This document shows positions 14,429 to 17,987 of a DNA stretch of 17,987 nucleotides, one piece after another. The stretch is taken from the NCBI GenBank assembly GCA_020026285.1, contig JAHHQS010000074.1, positions 1 through 17,987 on the forward strand. Direction: 5' to 3'. Source of the stretch: Parabacteroides sp. GTDB lineage: Bacteria > Bacteroidota > Bacteroidia > Bacteroidales > Tannerellaceae. The notes below the pieces were generated by a model. The model saw nothing but the letters and a program-made list of their open reading frames with translations. It searched no databases and was not told the origin of the DNA. Position numbers and translations under genes: made by a program. Position 1 is the first letter of the stretch; each line of letters begins with the position of its first letter.

Positions 14429-16372
14429 TTACTTCTTATAGTTACGAGTCTGAGGAACTACGAATTGATAGTTCAAATCTTCCTTCAACAAAACAGGATC
14501 TTTGTCCTCACCCTGATATTCCCAGCAAGAAACATACATGAATTTATCATCATGACGTAATGCTTCGCCTTCTTCTGTCTGATGTTCAGAACGGAAGTGA
14601 CCACCACATGATTCAGCACGATCTAAAGCATCGTAAGCCATCAATGTTCCGATTTCAATAAAGTCAGCCAAACGTAAAGCTTTTTCCAATTCTACGTTCA
14701 AGTCATCAGCCTTACCTGGGATAAATACATTGCTCCAGAATTCTTTCTTCAAATCTTTCAACAATTTGATTGCTTCTTTTAGGCTTTCTTCTGTACGAGC
14801 CATACCAATGTGTTCCCACATAATATGACCTAAACGTTTGTGAATAGAATCAACTGTTTCTTTACCCTGAATACTCATCAATTTGTTGATACGGTCTTTA
14901 ATGTTCTTTTCTGCTTCAACAAATTCTGGAAGATCTGTGCTGAAACGTGGAACCTGAATCTGATCAGACAAATAATTCTGAATAGTGTAAGGTAATACGA
15001 AGTAACCATCAGCCAAACCTTGCATCAAAGCTGATGCACCTAAACGGTTAGCACCATGGTCTGAGAAGTTTGCTTCACCAATTGCATAAAGACCTGGAAC
15101 AGAAGTCATCAATTCATAGTCAACCCAAAGACCACCCATTGCATAGTGTAATGCAGGATAGATCATCATAGGAGTTTCGTATGGATCGTCGTTTGTAATT
15201 TCTTCGTACATGTCGAACAAGTTGCCATATTTCTGTTTAACAACTTCTTTACCCAAACGGTTGATAGCATCAGAGAAGTCCAGGAATACAGCCAAACCTG
15301 TATTGTTTACACCGAAACCTGCATCACAACGTTCCTTGGCAGCACGTGAAGCAACGTCACGAGGTACCAAGTTACCGAATGCCGGGTAACGACGTTCCAA
15401 ATAATAATCGCGGTCTTCTTCTGGAATATCTTTTCCTTTCTTAGTTCCTGCCTGTAAAGCTTTGGCATCTTCTAATTTTTTAGGAACCCAGATACGACCA
15501 TCATTACGTAATGATTCAGACATCAAAGTTAACTTTGACTGATAATCACCGTGTACAGGAATACAAGTAGGGTGAATCTGAACCATACATGGATTTGCAA
15601 AATATGCACCTTTCTTATAACATTGCCAAGCTGCTGAACCATTAGAAGCCATAGCGTTTGTTGACAAGAAGAATGTGTTTACGTAACCACCAGATGCAAT
15701 AACTACTGCGTGAGCAGAGTAGCGTTCGATAGCACCAGTGATTAAGTTACGAGCTATAATACCACGAGCACGACCATCAATCTTAACGATGTCTAACATT
15801 TCGTGGCGTGTATACATTTTTACTTTACCCTTACCAATCTGACGGCTTAATGCTGAATAAGCACCTAAAAGTAACTGCTGTCCGGTCTGGCCACGGGCAT
15901 AGAATGTACGGGATACTTGGGCACCACCAAATGAACGGTTATCTAATAAACCACCATATTCGCGAGCGAAAGGAACTCCTTGAGCAACGCACTGGTCGAT
16001 GATTGCATTTGATACTTCAGCCAAACGATAAACATTTGCTTCACGTGCACGATAGTCACCACCCTTAATAGTATCATAGAACAAACGATAGACAGAGTCA
16101 CCATCATTCTGGTAATTCTTAGCAGCGTTAATACCTCCCTGTGCTGCAATTGAGTGTGCACGACGAGGTGAATCCTGGATACAGAAGTTTAATACATTGA
16201 ATCCCATTTCTGCTAAAGAAGCAGCTGCAGATGCTCCTGCCAAACCTGTACCAATTACGATGATATCTAGACGACGTTTGTTTGCTGGGTTCACCAATTT
16301 CTGGTGATCTTTATAATTTTTCCATTTTTCAGCCAATGGGCCTTGAGGAATTTTTGAATTTATTTCAGCCAT
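14429..16372 (-). CDS. frdA: Fumarate reductase/succinate dehydrogenase flavoprotein subunit
   Basis: A 647-residue catalytic subunit interconverting fumarate and succinate at a covalently bound FAD on the cytoplasmic face of the membrane. The dinucleotide-binding fold is [10 protein letters not shown] at 41-50. The flavin-linking His is H73 in AHSIAAQGG. Active-site and dicarboxylate-binding residues are visible: H267 in QIHPTC, R338 in PRDVASRA, H409 in LHYAMGGL and R443 in [10 protein letters not shown]. The C-terminal domain is helical with a normal ending ([10 protein letters not shown]). Features and order of genes match the type with a five-helix diheme anchor (Wolinella/Bacillus-like) rather than the E. 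coli four-subunit enzyme. It lies 97 bases after frdC and 24 before frdB. Identity is very secure; the physiological direction (fumarate reduction in an anaerobe) is inferred from the host type. Confidence 0.98.
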   Translation of the reverse strand: MAEINSKIPQGPLAEKWKNYKDHQKLVNPANKRRLDIIVIGTGLAGASAAASLAEMGFNVLNFCIQDSPRRAHSIAAQGGINAAKNYQNDGDSVYRLFYDTIKGGDYRAREANVYRLAEVSNAIIDQCVAQGVPFAREYGGLLDNRSFGGAQVSRTFYARGQTGQQLLLGAYSALSRQIGKGKVKMYTRHEMLDIVKIDGRARGIIARNLITGAIERYSAHAVVIASGGYVNTFFLSTNAMASNGSAAWQCYKKGAYFANPCMVQIHPTCIPVHGDYQSKLTLMSESLRNDGRIWVPKKLEDAKALQAGTKKGKDIPEEDRDYYLERRYPAFGNLVPRDVASRAAKERCDAGFGVNNTGLAVFLDFSDAINRLGKEVVKQKYGNLFDMYEEITNDDPYETPMMIYPALHYAMGGLWVDYELMTSVPGLYAIGEANFSDHGANRLGASALMQGLADGYFVLPYTIQNYLSDQIQVPRFSTDLPEFVEAEKNIKDRINKLMSIQGKETVDSIHKRLGHIMWEHIGMARTEESLKEAIKLLKDLKKEFWSNVFIPGKADDLNVELEKALRLADFIEIGTLMAYDALDRAESCGGHFRSEHQTEEGEALRHDDKFMYVSCWEYQGEDKDPVLLKEDLNYQFVVPQTRNYKK

Positions 16373-16469
16373 ATTTTTTAGTTTTTAGTTGATTAGTTTT
16401 ATGTTTATAAGATTTGTATAATCAGCTATTAAAAAAACTTTTACTTATAAACTATAAACTTACAATAAC

Positions 16470-17144
16470 TTACGCGCCAACACCGTTTAAATAGAAAACG
16501 ATAGTAATAATAGCGAATAAACCACAGATAATTGTTGCGACTACTTTAGAAATACATTCCCAACGATTAATCCAGATAGAGTTATTCCATCCCAAAGTGT
16601 GGATTGCAGACCAGAAACCATGAGTTAAATGGAACCATAAAGCACCAAACCAGATTAAATACAATACTGTATTTACAATGTTACCCTGGAAATAGAAATT
16701 AATGAAAGCGGCACCGTCTTGTGGATGAATGTCTCCGTGAATACCTGCTAATTCTGCAAACATCATGTTATACCAGAACTGAGTAAAGTGTAAAATCATA
16801 AATAAAATAATGATTACACCTAAAACAAACATGTTTTGTGATGCCCAATCTACTCCTTTTGGACGTGAGTTGATCGCATAACGGTCATTTCCGCGAGCTT
16901 TGCGATTTTGCATTGTTAGAATCAATGCATAAACGAAGTGAACTACTACACCTGCTGCAAGAACAAGAGTTCCTAAAACAGCATACCAGTTACTACCCAG
17001 CAAACCGCAAATCATGTTATACGCTTCGCCTGAGAATACTGCTGCCACGTTCATAGACAGGTGGAACAATAAAAACAGAATTAGGAAGAGACCTGATACA
17101 CTCATAACCAGCTTCCTCCCGATAGAAGAATTAAGTAACCACAT
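16470..17144 (-). CDS. frdC: Diheme cytochrome b membrane anchor of fumarate reductase
   Basis: A 224-residue anchor protein with five membrane helices (about 12-33, 55-78, 103-124, 155-178 and 199-220), the single-anchor type B arrangement carrying two b hemes and the menaquinol site. Candidate axial His ligands are H28 in helix I, H69 in helix II, H119 in helix III and H172, H175 or H182 around helix IV. The N-terminal SSIGRKLVMSVSGL stretch is characteristic of the b558 family. It is the first gene of frdCAB, with a promoter about 60 bases upstream. The start at 17144 gives the expected N-terminus. The alternative symbol is sdhC; nothing unusual is seen. Confidence 0.96.
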   Translation of the reverse strand: MWLLNSSIGRKLVMSVSGLFLILFLLFHLSMNVAAVFSGEAYNMICGLLGSNWYAVLGTLVLAAGVVVHFVYALILTMQNRKARGNDRYAINSRPKGVDWASQNMFVLGVIIILFMILHFTQFWYNMMFAELAGIHGDIHPQDGAAFINFYFQGNIVNTVLYLIWFGALWFHLTHGFWSAIHTLGWNNSIWINRWECISKVVATIICGLFAIITIVFYLNGVGA

Positions 17145-17207
17145 AAAGATAATAATTTAAGTTATTTAATTGTGTATAAAAATTACACCACTATAGTTTT
17201 AATTATG

Positions 17208-17238
17208 CAAAGGTAATTCAATTCCATATATCAAACAA
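17208..17238 (-). promoter_or_regulatory. Promoter of the frdCAB operon
   Basis: The minus strand reads TACCTTTG at 17215-17208, an exact TAnnTTTG match. TTG (17238-17236) lies 20 bases upstream and TTTG (17235-17232) 16 bases upstream as the -33 element. The predicted leader is about 55-60 bases before the frdC ATG. I see no operator palindrome. Confidence 0.75.
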
Positions 17239-17987
17239 CAATTAAATAAATATTTCTCTAATTAAAAATTCATTTTTTCTTAAGATCATTGTTTTAGATA
17301 GCTTTTGTTAATTTTATAGAGTTTTACATCTTTTTTTAGCCAGTAAAAGCAATTGTATATACTGGTCTGCTTAGGGATAAATTCATTAATAATGGATAAA
17401 AAACTAGTTCGTTTTGTCGTTTTCGGATGAAATCGGATTTTATTTGTTATAGGGAAATCGTCCTTAGTTTGTAGGATATATAAGAATCATTATATACAAG
17501 AATCATTGATGATATTACATATTAATTAGGGAATCTATTTTTTTGAGTGTTCAATTTGGAAAATTTATGAGTATGTGGAGAGGACATTTGGAATGTTTTA
17601 TAATGAAAGCATCATATGAAGGATGAGGTGTGTGTTCGTTCTCCTTTTTTATAAATTATGAATTTGTTTTTATGTTTTTTGACATAAAAAAAGGTAATGC
17701 TTTTTGTGAAAATCTTGGACCTTTTTTGTAATATCTCTAATCTTTTTGTCTATTCGAATTAATATTATTTTAGAATATTGTTTGTTTGGATGCCCCCTTC
17801 TCTTTTTGGGCTATAACATATTCTTTTATATATATAATGTATAATTTGTCTGTTCTAATTCGGAAAAATTCTTTTAGCTGAATATATCATTAGTTTTCTA
17901 GATTATTATTTGTTATGTGGAATATAGTAGGAGAAATTATTGTATATTTAATAATATTATTTAATATCGTGAAATAAAATAGTGCTA
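17239..17987. other. Gene-free AT-rich interval at right edge
   Basis: No reading frame of useful length is present on either strand, and no tRNA-like or rRNA-like sequence is visible. Only weak structures are seen: CCAGTA (17340-17345) with TACTGG (17360-17365), and an A/T-only-rich stem TTTTTATGT (17667-17675) with ACATAAAAA (17682-17690), which might be a poor terminator. The region probably separates frdCAB from genes beyond the window. Confidence 0.5.

Noticed and set aside
13649..17144. Possibility that the frd operon is an unusual or hybrid respiratory complex
   Set aside because: All cofactor ligands, lengths and gene order are standard for the type B diheme fumarate reductase/succinate dehydrogenase.
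17567..17626. 19-codon plus-strand frame MSMWRGHLEC in the right-hand interval
   Set aside because: Too short, with no supporting promoter or family signal; expected by chance in AT-rich DNA.
17790..17812. GCCC/GGGC hairpin
   Set aside because: Only four base pairs and not placed after a gene.
1..17987. CRISPR array, tRNA, rRNA, insertion sequence or phage genes
   Set aside because: No regularly spaced repeats, no cloverleaf-like or rRNA-like stretches, and no transposase or integrase reading frames were found on either strand.

Overview
The window looks like chromosome from a gut-type Bacteroidales bacterium (Bacteroides, Phocaeicola or Parabacteroides-like). The evidence is a SusC/SusD outer-membrane pair, Bacteroidota promoter motifs (TAnnTTTG at -7) in place of sigma70 boxes, few Shine-Dalgarno sites, an AT-rich background, a diheme-type fumarate reductase/succinate dehydrogenase operon in the order C-A-B, and a membrane pyrophosphatase whose residue signature matches the one I recall for the Phocaeicola (Bacteroides) vulgatus dual Na+/H+ pump. 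I see no insertion sequence, phage gene, CRISPR array, rRNA or tRNA.

Layout, left to right. Positions 1-867 hold no convincing gene: there is an open reading fragment running off the left edge on the minus strand, then AT-rich sequence with possible coding remnants. A hairpin terminator (868-896) closes a minus-strand gene for a 300-residue polytopic membrane protein of unknown function (1012-1914). Next come a terminator, then susD-like (2067-3731) and susC-like (3759-6764) genes forming a two-gene minus-strand operon with a clear promoter near 6867-6897. There is no adjacent enzyme or regulator, so the substrate is unknown. A gap of about 490 bases with a tandem and inverted repeat cluster leads to hppA (7257-9461, minus).

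On the plus strand, divergent from hppA, are three membrane-protein genes: a multi-spanning protein of a Bacteroidota-restricted type (9683-10681), a YqaA-like DedA/VTT-domain protein whose start overlaps it by 13 bases (10669-11118), and a YitT-family protein with its own promoter (11169-12062). They converge on a terminator shared with a minus-strand lipoprotein gene (12306-13559) and a tiny coupled reading frame (12221-12316). To the right, frdC-frdA-frdB (17144 down to 13649) form one operon with a promoter at 17208-17238 and a terminator at 13586-13621. The last 750 bases look non-coding.

Functionally, the core is anaerobic bioenergetics. The frd operon is expected to pass electrons from menaquinol to fumarate, yielding succinate, and HppA recovers pyrophosphate energy as a Na+/H+ gradient. 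The SusCD pair imports an unknown oligomeric nutrient across the outer membrane. Most of the window is ordinary core genome. I did not find a clear new multi-gene system. The points most worth a second look are the dual-ion signature in HppA, the orphan membrane protein, the lipoprotein with its coupled mini-ORF and no clear promoter, and the repeat cluster at 7125-7183.
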